Below, piece by piece: positions 1 to 9,174 of a stretch of 64,000 nucleotides of DNA. This DNA is from Oscillospiraceae bacterium (lineage in GTDB: Bacteria; Bacillota; Clostridia; Oscillospirales; Ruminococcaceae), in contig JAHHTZ010000001.1 in the NCBI GenBank assembly GCA_020024285.1, positions 124,001 through 188,000 of the forward strand, read 5' to 3'. The translations under genes and the position numbers were made by a program. A model generated the notes under the pieces. That model made no database searches. It was not told the origin of the DNA and saw only the letters and a list, made by a program, of their open reading frames with translations. The first letter of the stretch is position 1. Every line of letters begins with the position of its first letter.

Positions 1-1
1 A

Positions 2-748
2 AACAAGGAATTGCTGGAATACCCTGTAAATCCCACCTTCTGGCGTGCACCGACAGACAATGATTATGGAAATCGGATGCCGTTCCATGATGGTCAGTGG
101 AAATTGGCAAGCCTTTATGCTCTGCCTGTTTTTGAATCATGTGAAGAAACAGAGCATTCTGTCCTCCTGCACTATCACTACGACCTCCCAACCTGCCCCA
201 AATCCACCTGCTTTGTAACATACGAGGTCTTTGGTGATGGAGAAATTGAGGTAACAATGAAGATGCAGGCGCAGTCAGGTCTGCCGGAGCTCCCACGATT
301 TGGATTTGAACTGAAAACCTTCCCGGAATACCATAACATCTGCTGGTATGGAAAGGGTCCGAAGGAAACCTACTGCGACCGTGAACAAGGTGCTCGTCTG
401 GGTATTCATACTTCCACTGTGTCAGGCGAAGTATCACCGTATGTGATCCCGCAGGAATGCGGAAATCATACCGGGACGCGTTGGGTCAATATCATGGATT
501 CCACAGGACATGGTCTGCAATTATCGGGAGCACCGTTTGAGTTTTCTGCCCTCCCCTACACCTCCCACGAATTGGAGAATGCACGTCACACCTACGATTT
601 ACCGGATATCCATCGGACCGTCCTCACGGCGAGCCTCTTCCAGATGGGTGTCGGCGGTGATAATAGCTGGGGCGCACCGGTCCTTCCGGAGTATCGCTTC
701 AACTTAGAACAAGAGCACAGCTTTACTTTTTCGTTCCGCGGTATTTAA
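2..748 (+). CDS. Beta-galactosidase, C-terminal part (5' end outside window)
   Basis: The reading frame is open from base 2, so this is the last ~248 residues of a longer protein. Near its start it carries PTFWRAPTDNDYGNR, the hallmark that opens the C-terminal beta-sandwich (small-chain/Bgal_small_N region) of GH2 beta-galactosidases of the LacZ type. Further matches are WYGKGPKETYCDR and SPYVIPQECGNHT, residues that line the active site in that family. The protein would hydrolyse terminal beta-galactosides such as lactose in the cytoplasm. The catalytic Glu residues lie upstream and cannot be checked. The gene ends just before a bidirectional terminator and faces a minus-strand gene. Confidence 0.9.
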   Translation, partial: NKELLEYPVNPTFWRAPTDNDYGNRMPFHDGQWKLASLYALPVFESCEETEHSVLLHYHYDLPTCPKSTCFVTYEVFGDGEIEVTMKMQAQSGLPELPRFGFELKTFPEYHNICWYGKGPKETYCDREQGARLGIHTSTVSGEVSPYVIPQECGNHTGTRWVNIMDSTGHGLQLSGAPFEFSALPYTSHELENARHTYDLPDIHRTVLTASLFQMGVGGDNSWGAPVLPEYRFNLEQEHSFTFSFRGI

Positions 749-766
749 CATGTCTGTAAAGACAGC

Positions 767-800
767 AAAAGAGTCAAGGTATCAATACCTTGACTCTTTT
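767..800. terminator. Bidirectional intrinsic terminator
   Basis: A perfect 16-bp inverted repeat (AAAAGAGTCAAGGTAT and its complement) around a 2-base centre, with A and T runs at its ends. It sits between the convergent beta-galactosidase gene and the Sel1-repeat gene and can stop transcription in both directions. Confidence 0.9.
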
Positions 801-2702
801 TTAGGTTTTATGCTTTTGCATTTCGTTCAGAAGCGATTGAACCTTCTGCCTGATGTTTTCCTCCGATGTTTCAGAGAGGAGCTTTTGGCATAACTCTTCG
901 CTTTTCTCTTGATCCTGCTTTAGACCGATTCCATAATATAAGCAGCGTGCAAGCTCGAAGATTGCTTTTTGATTGTCCTGCTCTGCTGCCATTTTATAAT
1001 ATGTAATGGCATCTTTTTGAGAATTTTGATCCAATTCCCCTCGCTGTTCCAAAATTTTTCCAAGAGCAAGCTGAGAATTTGAGTCTCCTTTTTCAGCTCC
1101 CTGATAGTAAAGCTCCAGCGCCTTTTCCTCGTCCTTCTCCGTCCCTTTTCCATCCTGATAGCAGGCTGCAAGAAGGTTGATGGCAGGCATAAAGTTTCGC
1201 TTGACAGCTTCTTTATAATAGGCTATTGCCTTTTGATAGTCCTGTTCTACACTCTGTCCGTTCTCATAGTGCCATCCAAGATTGCAAAATGCGCGTGGGA
1301 ATCCGGCTTCTGCGGCATCCATGTACAGCTGGATTCCGCGCTGTGGATCTTTTTCCAATCCGATCCCGTATATGTAGCTGTGTCCAAGGTTGCATACCGC
1401 ATCCCATTCCTGCTGCTGTGCCGCCCGTTGATACCAATAGATTGCTTGCTTGATATCCTTCTTGACACCGATCCCTTTTTCATAGCACAATCCTAAATTG
1501 CATTGGGAAGCAGAATAGTCAAGCTCTGCTGCTTTCTCATACCAAGAAATCGCCTGTTGGATGTTCTTTTCCATGCCTTTTCCGTTTTGGCAGCACCATG
1601 CAGTACAGTGCATCCCCCTTGGATGTCCTCCTTTGGCAGAAAGCAAATACCAATTTGCTGCCTCTTCCCACGACTGTACGACGCCTTCCCCGTGTTCGTA
1701 GCACCAGCCGAGATTGCATTGTGCGCCTGCGATGCCGCGCTTTGCAGATTCATGGTACCAATACGCTGCTCGTTTCATGCTTTTGGGAAGACCATATCCT
1801 ACCTCATAGCACCAGCCGAGATTGCACTGGCAGGCGGGTTCGTTTTTCTTTGCTCCACAAAAATACCAGTTTGCAGCTTTCTCTTCATCTGCTGCAACAC
1901 CGTCCCCCAGTTCATAACAGCGTCCAAGGTAATACATCGCTTCTGCTTCGCCATTGCCAGCAGCGATCTGAAACCAGCGCACGGCCTCTTCCTTGTCTTG
2001 TACAACCCCGATTCCGTTTTGATAACAACGTCCAAGACACAGTTGTGCGACAGAATAATTGGATTTCGCCGCTTTTTTGTACCAGCGAAACGCCTTCTCC
2101 AAATTTTTGGATACGCCGTTTCCTTTTTCATACCGTGCTCCAAGCCATGTTTGGGCGACCTCATCCCCATTCATCGCCGCCATTTTTAACCATGCGACGG
2201 ATTCTTTTTCGTTTTTGAAAACACCCCTGCCCGCATGGTAACATGCGGAAAGCAGGCGCTGCGCTCTGGGAAAACCATGCTCTGCCGCTTTTCGGTAACA
2301 GTCCACCGCCTCTTTCAAATCAACAGGTGTTCCAAATCCGCGTTCCAGACAGGTTCCAAGGTTGGAGATTGCCGGAACGTATCCCATTTGCGCGGATTGT
2401 CGATAAAGCCAAACCGCTTCTTCGGGATTTTTCTCAACACCGATTCCATCCTCATAGCACCACCCTAAGTTGCAGATCCCCCAAGCGTCCCCCTCTTTGG
2501 CTGCCTTTTGAAAACAGGAATAGCACCGATCGTGATCGATATGGGAAGCGCTCATCCAAAAGACACCCAACGAGCTCCAATCGCGTCCGGTCAATTCTTC
2601 CTCACTCATTGGGATCAGCTTGCGGTTGCATGAGGGGCAAAATTCGATCCCGTCCCCTTCTATCACTGCTCTGCATTTTGGATTGGAACAGTGGTAAATC
2701 AT
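801..2702 (-). CDS. Zinc-ribbon plus Sel1-repeat protein
   Basis: A 633-residue protein. The first ~30 residues hold two CxxC-type pairs (CSNPKC and CPSCNRK), typical of a zinc ribbon. The rest is about 15 Sel1-like repeats of ~36 residues with the pattern LGWCYExGxGVxKDxxxAxxWYxxAA. Such alpha/alpha solenoids act as protein-protein scaffolds; no enzyme domain is visible and there is no signal peptide, so a cytoplasmic adaptor is likely. Many repeats share the phrase NLGWCYE, which suggests recent internal duplication. It lies 28 bp downstream of the CwlD-like gene and may be co-transcribed with it. The binding partner is unknown. Confidence 0.85.
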   Translation of the reverse strand: MIYHCSNPKCRAVIEGDGIEFCPSCNRKLIPMSEEELTGRDWSSLGVFWMSASHIDHDRCYSCFQKAAKEGDAWGICNLGWCYEDGIGVEKNPEEAVWLYRQSAQMGYVPAISNLGTCLERGFGTPVDLKEAVDCYRKAAEHGFPRAQRLLSACYHAGRGVFKNEKESVAWLKMAAMNGDEVAQTWLGARYEKGNGVSKNLEKAFRWYKKAAKSNYSVAQLCLGRCYQNGIGVVQDKEEAVRWFQIAAGNGEAEAMYYLGRCYELGDGVAADEEKAANWYFCGAKKNEPACQCNLGWCYEVGYGLPKSMKRAAYWYHESAKRGIAGAQCNLGWCYEHGEGVVQSWEEAANWYLLSAKGGHPRGMHCTAWCCQNGKGMEKNIQQAISWYEKAAELDYSASQCNLGLCYEKGIGVKKDIKQAIYWYQRAAQQQEWDAVCNLGHSYIYGIGLEKDPQRGIQLYMDAAEAGFPRAFCNLGWHYENGQSVEQDYQKAIAYYKEAVKRNFMPAINLLAACYQDGKGTEKDEEKALELYYQGAEKGDSNSQLALGKILEQRGELDQNSQKDAITYYKMAAEQDNQKAIFELARCLYYGIGLKQDQEKSEELCQKLLSETSEENIRQKVQSLLNEMQKHKT

Positions 2703-2730
2703 TTTTTCACATCCGTTCTCATTATATAAT

Positions 2731-3453
2731 TTACGAGTTAAAATAATTCATCAAAGACAAGTAAATACAAAAAGCCACTTTATTTTGATACTCTTCGTCC
2801 ATTAGATTAGCGCAATCCTCTTCATTCGATAAAAACCCACATTCTACCAATACAGAAGGGATTTGTGCATGGTAGAGTAAAAACAGTTCTTTTCCGGCTT
2901 CTTTGATTTGACGTTGATTTTTCGGCTGGAGGTTTTCACGAAACCCTGTCTGCAAAAGCTCTGCAAGGCGTTTGGAATCCGGATTGTTTACACTATAAAA
3001 TATTTGCGACCCCTTGGAGGATGCTTCCTCAAATTTATTTTGGTGGATGCTGAGAAAGAGTCCGTCAGGATTTTCTTCCATGATTTCCCGACGGCGATAC
3101 ATATCAGATCTCTTTTTCTCTCCGAGAGTGTTGAGGGTGGGATCTCCGATTGCCTCATCGCTCTCTCGGGTCATAATCACCTCAAATCCATTGAGAGTCA
3201 GGATCTCCTGCAGCTTTTGGCAGATCGAAAGGTTGATGTCCTTTTCCACCACATTATGAAGTCCAACAGCACCTCCATCAAATCCGCCGTGCCCTGCATC
3301 GAGGATTATTTTCGGCTTTTTATAGTATGGTACAAATACAGATTTTGTTTCGCCATAATCGTAGATGATTGCCCAAATTCCGCAAAAAAACAAAGCGACT
3401 GCAAGACAGGTCGCAATCATTTTTTTGATTGCAGTCTTATTTTTGTCCGTCAT
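2731..3453 (-). CDS. cwlD: N-acetylmuramoyl-L-alanine amidase, CwlD-like
   Basis: A 240-residue Amidase_3 family protein with an N-terminal membrane anchor (about residues 10-30, ATCLAVALFFCGIWAI). The zinc ligands are visible as the His of DAGHGG, the Glu of VEKDIN and the His of SIHQNKF. The catalytic Glu is in VLVECGFLSN, so the enzyme should be active. Its size, single anchor and lack of cell-wall binding domains fit CwlD, which removes stem peptides from spore cortex peptidoglycan so that muramic-delta-lactam can form. The assignment to CwlD rather than another short amidase is an inference, supported by the many sporulation genes in the window. Confidence 0.8.
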   Translation of the reverse strand: MTDKNKTAIKKMIATCLAVALFFCGIWAIIYDYGETKSVFVPYYKKPKIILDAGHGGFDGGAVGLHNVVEKDINLSICQKLQEILTLNGFEVIMTRESDEAIGDPTLNTLGEKKRSDMYRRREIMEENPDGLFLSIHQNKFEEASSKGSQIFYSVNNPDSKRLAELLQTGFRENLQPKNQRQIKEAGKELFLLYHAQIPSVLVECGFLSNEEDCANLMDEEYQNKVAFCIYLSLMNYFNS

Positions 3454-3553
3454 ACTGTTACCACCGCCTTTTTGTAAGTCATTAGAGGCTATGCGGTGCA
3501 GTACATCGTTTATGACATTCGTCCAGCTTTTTTTATTTGTCAGCAGAAAAAGG

Positions 3554-3585
3554 GCTGCTGTTATACAGACTTGTAAAACAGCAGC
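3554..3585 (-). terminator. Intrinsic terminator of the M42 peptidase gene
   Basis: A GCTGCTGTT/AACAGCAGC stem followed on the minus strand by CCTTTTT, located just downstream of the peptidase stop codon. Confidence 0.8.
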
Positions 3586-3615
3586 TTTTTTACGAAAGTA
3601 TTGCTCTGTGAAAAA

Positions 3616-4656
3616 TTAGCAGCCGAGGTACAGCATCAGAAGCTGGATGGTGTTTTCCAATCCAGAATAATGAGTACGTTCCATACCATGAGAAGCTGCA
3701 ACGCCTGGTCCAACCAAAGCGCCTTTGATGTTGTGACCGCCTCTGAGTGCAGCACCTACATCAGAACCGTATCTTGGGTAGATATCAACTGCATATTTCA
3801 GATTATTCTCTTTTGCAAGGTTGATCAGGCGGGTTGTCATATCATAGTCGTATGGGCTTCCGCTGTCTTTTGCACAGATGGAAACATCATACTCTGTGCA
3901 GTTAAGATCCAAACCGATGCAGCCCATGTCAACAGCGATCATCTCATTGACATCATCAGGGATATAGGATGCACCATGACCTACTTCCTCATAAATGGAA
4001 ATAAAGATTTTCAATTTATTTTTTGGTTTCAGTCCCTCTTCCTTCATGATCTTAAGCATTGTAAGCAGACATGCTACGCTTGCTTTATCATCAATGAAGC
4101 GGGATTTCAAAAAGCCGCTCTCAGTAACAACGGTTTTTGGGTTGTATGCAATATAGTCGCCGGCAGAAATACCGAGTTTCAAAACGTCTTCTTTGTTGTG
4201 AACCTGCTCATCGATGCGAACGATCATGGTATCCTCGTCGCGAGGAGCGGTAGCAGCATTTGGATGAACGTGTTTTGCAGCGTCCTGGCAAAGGATGGTA
4301 CCGGTGTAAACGCGTCCATCTCTTGTGATAATGTTGCAGTATTCGCCATCGAGAGTTGGGAGGCTTGGGCCGCCGATGCAAACAAATTTCAGCTCACCCT
4401 TTGGAGTGATGGAACGAACCATCAGCCCCAGTGTATCAACATGTGCGGACAGCATGATGGTACGGCTGTTATCTACGCCGTCTACCGTGATGATGCCGCA
4501 GCCTTTTTCGTTGCGCTCAAAGGAGTAACCCAGACCTTCTGCAACTTTGCGAACTGCTTCAGTTGCTGCAAAGCAATAACCGCTTGGGCTGTCGATTGCG
4601 AACAGTGATTTTGCTGTATCAAAAAGATAGTCTTTGTAATTAGAAACATTAACCAT
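3616..4656 (-). CDS. M42 family metallo-aminopeptidase
   Basis: A 346-residue cytoplasmic peptidase. The two-metal site of M42 (glutamyl aminopeptidase/endoglucanase-like, FrvX/YsdC) is visible: His in SAHVDTLGLM, the bridging Asp in RFIDDKASV, catalytic and ligand Glu pair in YEEVGHGAS, Asp in VDMGC and the C-terminal His in ERTHYSGLENT. The length is normal for the family. These enzymes form large self-compartmentalised tetrahedral complexes and trim amino acids from short peptides. The start is supported by the ribosome site AAAGGGGGA. It appears to be a single-gene unit with its own promoter and terminator. Confidence 0.9.
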   Translation of the reverse strand: MVNVSNYKDYLFDTAKSLFAIDSPSGYCFAATEAVRKVAEGLGYSFERNEKGCGIITVDGVDNSRTIMLSAHVDTLGLMVRSITPKGELKFVCIGGPSLPTLDGEYCNIITRDGRVYTGTILCQDAAKHVHPNAATAPRDEDTMIVRIDEQVHNKEDVLKLGISAGDYIAYNPKTVVTESGFLKSRFIDDKASVACLLTMLKIMKEEGLKPKNKLKIFISIYEEVGHGASYIPDDVNEMIAVDMGCIGLDLNCTEYDVSICAKDSGSPYDYDMTTRLINLAKENNLKYAVDIYPRYGSDVGAALRGGHNIKGALVGPGVAASHGMERTHYSGLENTIQLLMLYLGC

Positions 4657-4688
4657 ATTAAAATCCCCCTTTTTTCTAATTCCTATAT

Positions 4689-4694
4689 ATTATA
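4689..4694 (-). promoter_or_regulatory. -10 box for the M42 peptidase gene
   Basis: A perfect TATAAT on the minus strand about 33 bp upstream of the start codon. No good -35 hexamer is seen at the right distance, so the assignment is tentative. Confidence 0.4.
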
Positions 4695-4840
4695 GCCCAT
4701 TTTCCTTAAAAAAGATAGTGTAAAATTGTATTTTTGTAATATTTTTGGAGAAAAATGTCGGATTCGTGTACAAAAATACATCTGAGAAATGCGTTGCCAT
4801 CAGAAAGCAAGTGCTTTGCCCCCGTTCTAAAAGCATATCG

Positions 4841-4878
4841 GAAAACAGCCCTTCATATTGCTATGAAAGGCTGTTTTC
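4841..4878 (-). terminator. Terminator-like hairpin after mutS2
   Basis: A perfect 10-bp stem (GAAAACAGCC / GGCTGTTTTC) with an 18-base loop directly downstream of mutS2. The T run is mostly inside the stem, so termination strength is uncertain. It would end the yqfC-to-mutS2 transcript. Confidence 0.6.
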
Positions 4879-4885
4879 TTTACTC

Positions 4886-7300
4886 TTATTTTAGTTCAAC
4901 GATGGTGACACCGGATTCTCCCTCGCCGTATACACCGAGACGGAAGGTGCGAACCATCTTATGATTCCTCAAATGGGTCTGGACCGCTTTACGAAGAACG
5001 CCGGTTCCCTTACCGTGAATCACCGTAATGGTCTTCACTCCGGATAAAACGCAGTTGTCAATGTACTGGTCAAGAAGCATCAAGCCTTCTTCAACATTCA
5101 TGCCGCGCATATCCACTTCTGTATTGGCGTTTCGTTCGCTTCGGCTTTGAATCGATTTGGAAACTGCACCATTTCGCCTGGATGACTGCTTTCTTGCTGC
5201 ACCATTGAGCGTGACGCTGTTTTTCTTCTCTACAAGACGCAGCTCCTCAATCGAAACCTTCGTTTTCATGATCCCGGCCTGCACCAAAACTTTTCCCGAA
5301 TGATCCGGTTCAGAAAGCACGGTTCCTTCCTGCTGAAGCTGTGCAATCAAGACGGTATCTCCCTTTTTCAGAGGACGCGGCAGATGGTATTCTTCCTGCA
5401 TTCCCTGAATCACAGGATTTGCCTTGTCTACCAGTTTATTCATAGAGGAGCGATACCCTGCTTTTGCGCCCTGAACCAATTTCGAAAATTCTGCACTTTC
5501 CTTTTGCTTGCGAATCTCATCCAGTTCATCAAGCAGCTGCTCTGATTCTGCTTTTACAGACGAAACGATTCGATTTGCCTTTTCCTGTGCATTGAGCAGC
5601 TCCTGCTCCATCTCCTTGTTGACACGGACCTTGTAATTTTCCCATTCGCGCTTGTCCTGCTCCTGCTCTGCACGCAGTTTTGACACAGTTTCGCGCTCTT
5701 TTTCCAGCTCCTGACGGGCTGCATCCAGCTGCGAAATAACGTCCTCAAAGCGGCTGTTCTCACTGGAAATGTTTTCTCGTGCATTCTCAATGATATCCTC
5801 CGGCAGTCCCAATCTCTGGCTGATTGCAAACGCATTGGATTTACCCGGAATACCGATCAAAAGGCGATAGGTTGGTTTTAACGTTTCTACATCAAATTCA
5901 CAGGAGGCATTTTGTACTCTTGGCGTTTGCAGCGCATACATTTTGATTTCTGCATAGTGGGTAGTCGCTGCAATTTTTGCACCATATATGGCAAGGCGTT
6001 CCAAAATGGATATCGCCAAGGCTGCACCCTCTACCGGGTCTGTGCCGGCTCCCAATTCGTCCAGCAAAATCAGGCTGTCGCTGTCCGCTTCTTCCATAAT
6101 GGATACGATATTGGTCATATGTGCTGAGAAGGTGGAAAGGCTTTGCTCGATGCTCTGTTCATCCCCGATATCAACCAATACCTTCTTGTAAAAGGAGATG
6201 GTGCTGTTGTCGTTGACTGGAAGCATCAAGCCGCTCATTGCCATCAATGTGAGCAGACCGATCGTTTTGAGTGTAACGGTTTTACCACCCGTATTCGGTC
6301 CTGTGATCACTAAGGTATCAAAATCCTTGCCAAGCATGATGTCTGTCGCAACAACCTTTTCCGGGTCGATCAAGGGATGGCGAGCTTTTTTGAGTTCGAT
6401 CTCCCCTGTTTCCACCAGATTGGGGACAGATGCCTTCATTTTGTATGCAAGTGCAGCCTTTGCAAAATACAAATCGATTTCAAGGAGATATTGATAGCTT
6501 TCTATAATAGAGTGGGCGTAAACGCCAACCTCCTGTGACAGCTCCTGAATGATTCGGTCGATCTCGCGTTTTTCTTTCGATTGAAGGACCTTTATTTCGT
6601 TGTTTGCTTCTACAACTGCCATTGGCTCTACAAAGATGGTTGCGCCGCTGGCGGATGTATCATGTACAAGTCCCTTTACCTCAGAGCGATACTCGCTTTT
6701 TACCGGGACCACAAAGCGTCCGTCGCGCATTGTGATAATGGTTTCCTGCAAGAACTTGCTTTGAGCCGGAGAGTGGATCATTTTATCCAAACGGTCACGG
6801 ATTCTCAGCTGTGCTGCATTGATTTTTCTGCGGATCTCGCCCAATTCCTTGCTTGCAGCATCCGAAACCTCTTCCTCTGAAACGATTGCGTTGTGGATCA
6901 GGTTTTCGAGGGATTTGTTTGGGCAAAGCAGCTCAAAAAGATCATCCAGTGATGTTCGGCTGGCATCGCAGCGAGATCGCCAATCTTTTGCGGAGCGAAT
7001 GTTGCGCAGCACAGAAGCGACCTGGAGCAATTCTCCCAGAGAAAGATTGGAGCCTTTTTCTGCACGCGCCAAAGCATCATTGCAGTTTTTGAGCTTATGG
7101 ATGGTTGGCGCAGTGTAGCGCGCGGACAGCATATAAGCATCTGACGTTTTCTTCATCAATGCTTTTGCTTCGTAAAAATCGTTTGCCGGACGAAGATTCA
7201 GTGCCATGCGGCGGCTGTCCTCACAGCTTGTCTGATTGGCAAGCTGCTCAAGCACTTTATCTAATTCCAGCGCACGAAAGTATTTTTCGGAATGATACAT
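4886..7300 (-). CDS. mutS2: Endonuclease MutS2
   Basis: An 804-residue MutS2. Walker A is GPNTGGKT (about residue 335) and Walker B is LLDELGAGTDP. A long coiled-coil-rich stretch follows, then a C-terminal Smr nuclease domain with VDMRGM and VIHGKGTGVLR. MutS2 has no mismatch-binding domain; it suppresses recombination and, in Bacillus, splits collided ribosomes. The frame is open 71 codons further upstream into recO, but the start at 7300 (MYHSEKYF) has a strong site GGAGG at 6 bases and matches the family N-terminus. It follows recO after 34 bp and is probably the last gene of the yqfC-phoH-era-recO transcript. Confidence 0.93.
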   Translation of the reverse strand: MYHSEKYFRALELDKVLEQLANQTSCEDSRRMALNLRPANDFYEAKALMKKTSDAYMLSARYTAPTIHKLKNCNDALARAEKGSNLSLGELLQVASVLRNIRSAKDWRSRCDASRTSLDDLFELLCPNKSLENLIHNAIVSEEEVSDAASKELGEIRRKINAAQLRIRDRLDKMIHSPAQSKFLQETIITMRDGRFVVPVKSEYRSEVKGLVHDTSASGATIFVEPMAVVEANNEIKVLQSKEKREIDRIIQELSQEVGVYAHSIIESYQYLLEIDLYFAKAALAYKMKASVPNLVETGEIELKKARHPLIDPEKVVATDIMLGKDFDTLVITGPNTGGKTVTLKTIGLLTLMAMSGLMLPVNDNSTISFYKKVLVDIGDEQSIEQSLSTFSAHMTNIVSIMEEADSDSLILLDELGAGTDPVEGAALAISILERLAIYGAKIAATTHYAEIKMYALQTPRVQNASCEFDVETLKPTYRLLIGIPGKSNAFAISQRLGLPEDIIENARENISSENSRFEDVISQLDAARQELEKERETVSKLRAEQEQDKREWENYKVRVNKEMEQELLNAQEKANRIVSSVKAESEQLLDELDEIRKQKESAEFSKLVQGAKAGYRSSMNKLVDKANPVIQGMQEEYHLPRPLKKGDTVLIAQLQQEGTVLSEPDHSGKVLVQAGIMKTKVSIEELRLVEKKNSVTLNGAARKQSSRRNGAVSKSIQSRSERNANTEVDMRGMNVEEGLMLLDQYIDNCVLSGVKTITVIHGKGTGVLRKAVQTHLRNHKMVRTFRLGVYGEGESGVTIVELK

Positions 7301-7334
7301 GTTTATCCTCCATTCCTGCAATGGTCTGAGTTGA

Positions 7335-8093
7335 TCACTGCTGAGGAAGCAGCGTACGATAAAATTCCAGAGAAACAAAGGTTTTCCCCAGCTGATGACA
7401 CAGATAATACTCTGTGATGGACGAAAGGCGCCGAAGCCCCTCGTCTGACAAGGTAAACGAAAACAGGCTTTCCATCGGCGAATAAATGATATGGCGCATC
7501 GCCGCAAATTCACCGGGGGTCAGCTGGATCTGCGTCTGCCCGTTATAAGCAGCACGGCAATTTTCGCAAACGATCGATCCGCTTTCGGGAAGGAACCAGA
7601 GCTGCCGCCCCTCACATTCGCCGCAGGAAACACACCCCAATAAATCCGGCATATATCCTGCCATAGACAGAACCCGCAATTCAAAAAGAGGCTTGATGAA
7701 GTGGACGCTGCGCTTTCCGTGTTCGAGCATAGCAAGGCTGTTGAGGAACAGGCGCAGATAATCCTCCGACTCCTCCCCTTCCTCCGGCGCGAGCTCTATC
7801 AGCAATTCCGAGAGATAGGAAGCGAGCGATACCTTTTCGATATCGCCTCGAATCCCAAAAAACACCTTATTGCTGTCCGCACGATCGATTGTATATCGTT
7901 CCTTGTTGTAAAACAGAACGAAATTCGAATAGGTGAACAGTTCAAGTGCAGAGCCCATCCCCCTTGTTATTTTTTTTCGATTCCGTCCGAATGCTGTGAT
8001 GACACCTTTTTTTCTGGTCAGTATGGTATAGATTTGGTCATCGTTTCCCAATGTTCTGCTGCGCAGAATGATCCCGTCTGTTGAGAGCAGCAT
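7335..8093 (-). CDS. recO: DNA repair protein RecO
   Basis: A 252-residue protein with the RecO layout: an N-terminal OB fold (GIILRSRTLGNDDQIY), a helical body and a four-Cys zinc finger (CVSC...CENC). RecO works with RecR to load RecA on SSB-coated single-stranded DNA. The start is placed at 8093 because AGAAGGAG lies 9 bases upstream. The in-frame ATG at 8102 abuts that site with no spacing. The beginning overlaps the end of the small yqzL-like frame by 56 bases. Gene order era-recO is standard in Firmicutes. Confidence 0.92.
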   Translation of the reverse strand: MLLSTDGIILRSRTLGNDDQIYTILTRKKGVITAFGRNRKKITRGMGSALELFTYSNFVLFYNKERYTIDRADSNKVFFGIRGDIEKVSLASYLSELLIELAPEEGEESEDYLRLFLNSLAMLEHGKRSVHFIKPLFELRVLSMAGYMPDLLGCVSCGECEGRQLWFLPESGSIVCENCRAAYNGQTQIQLTPGEFAAMRHIIYSPMESLFSFTLSDEGLRRLSSITEYYLCHQLGKTFVSLEFYRTLLPQQ

Positions 8094-8211
8094 ATTGTGC
8101 ATCTCCTTCTGATTGTTCTGTATCTCGATGTGCCTGTGCGCAATATTTCAGATAGTCCTCAATTTTTCCCGACGCTTCAAAGTTATTCCACGCATTTTGT
8201 GCTGATTTCAT
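8038..8211 (-). CDS. YqzL-like small protein
   Basis: A 57-codon frame between era and recO. Its N-terminus MKSAQNAWNNFEASGKIEDYL fits the pattern W..F..TG.I..YL..Y of the small YqzL family, which is usually found exactly here in Firmicutes. AAAGGGTG lies 7 bases before the ATG. The frame overlaps the 5' end of recO by 56 bases, so its last ~19 residues may not be under selection for their own sequence. Function is unknown. Confidence is moderate because the frame is short. Confidence 0.6.
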   Translation of the reverse strand: MKSAQNAWNNFEASGKIEDYLKYCAQAHRDTEQSEGDAQYAALNRRDHSAQQNIGKR

Positions 8212-8279
8212 GAGAATACACCCTTTCCTGCAATATGATAGAAAGTATTCCCTGAAAACAGGACAATATAAGCTGATTT

Positions 8280-9173
8280 CTAATTAAATCCAAGATCCTG
8301 GATCGCGAAGGAACTGTTTCTCCAATCTTCCCGAATCTTCACCCAGCATTTGAGATTGATTTTGCACTCCAAAAAGCTCTCAAGCTCGATGCGGGACTGT
8401 GTTCCGATCTTCTTGAGCATACTTCCCTGCTTTCCGATAATCATGCCCTTGTGACTTGATTTTTCGCACAGGATGGTTGCATCAATATCAATAATATTGC
8501 TGTTGTTTTGGCGTTCTCTCATCTTCTCGATGATGACCGCTGTTCCGTGCGGGATCTCATCGCGCATATTCAGGAGGACTTTTTCGCGGATGATCTCCGC
8601 AGCAATCACCTTCTCCGGCTGATCGGTCAGGGTATCATCCGGGAAGAAATGAGGACCCTCCTGAGCCTGATTTTTAATGGCTTTCATCAGGAGGTCGATG
8701 CCATCCTTCTCTGTGACACTGATCGGGATGACCTCTTCAAAGTCGAATTCCTGCTGAAATGCCGCCATCTTCGGCAGCATTGTGGATTTATCTGCAAGCA
8801 GGTCGATTTTGTTCAAAGCCAAAATAGCAGGGATGTGCATGCTTTTGATGTTGGCAATCAATTCTTTTTCGGCTTCACTGATTTCTCCAAACGCCTCCGA
8901 CACAAGAACAGCACAGTCCACATCAGCAATGGATTCTCCAACCTGTTTGACCATATATTCACTGAGCTTGTTTTTTGGTTTATGCAATCCGGGTGTATCA
9001 ATAAAAACCAGCTGAGTTTCGTCTTCTGTCAAAACTCCGGTGATCCTTGTCCTTGTGGTTTGTGGCTTGTCCGAAATAATAGCGATTTTTTCTCCAACCA
9101 ACAAATTGAGCAGAGATGATTTCCCCGCATTGGGCTTTCCAACGATAGCCACAAAAGCCGATCTTGTTGTCAT
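8280..9173 (-). CDS. era: GTPase Era
   Basis: A 297-residue ribosome assembly GTPase. The G motifs are G1 GKPNAGKSS, G2 TTRTR, G3 DTPGLHKPK and G4 NKID. The C-terminal KH domain that binds the 3' end of 16S rRNA is recognised by GMIIGKQGSMLKKIG. The start at 9173 has GGGAG 6 bases upstream; the frame is open for 21 more codons, but that part overlaps dgkA. Era helps 30S maturation. It follows the dgkA stop codon by one base, so the two are translated together. Confidence 0.95.
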   Translation of the reverse strand: MTTRSAFVAIVGKPNAGKSSLLNLLVGEKIAIISDKPQTTRTRITGVLTEDETQLVFIDTPGLHKPKNKLSEYMVKQVGESIADVDCAVLVSEAFGEISEAEKELIANIKSMHIPAILALNKIDLLADKSTMLPKMAAFQQEFDFEEVIPISVTEKDGIDLLMKAIKNQAQEGPHFFPDDTLTDQPEKVIAAEIIREKVLLNMRDEIPHGTAVIIEKMRERQNNSNIIDIDATILCEKSSHKGMIIGKQGSMLKKIGTQSRIELESFLECKINLKCWVKIREDWRNSSFAIQDLGFN

Positions 9174-9174
9174 A

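Noticed and set aside
3601..4608. A 335-codon plus-strand open frame
   Set aside because: It is antisense to the M42 peptidase gene, which has all metal ligands.
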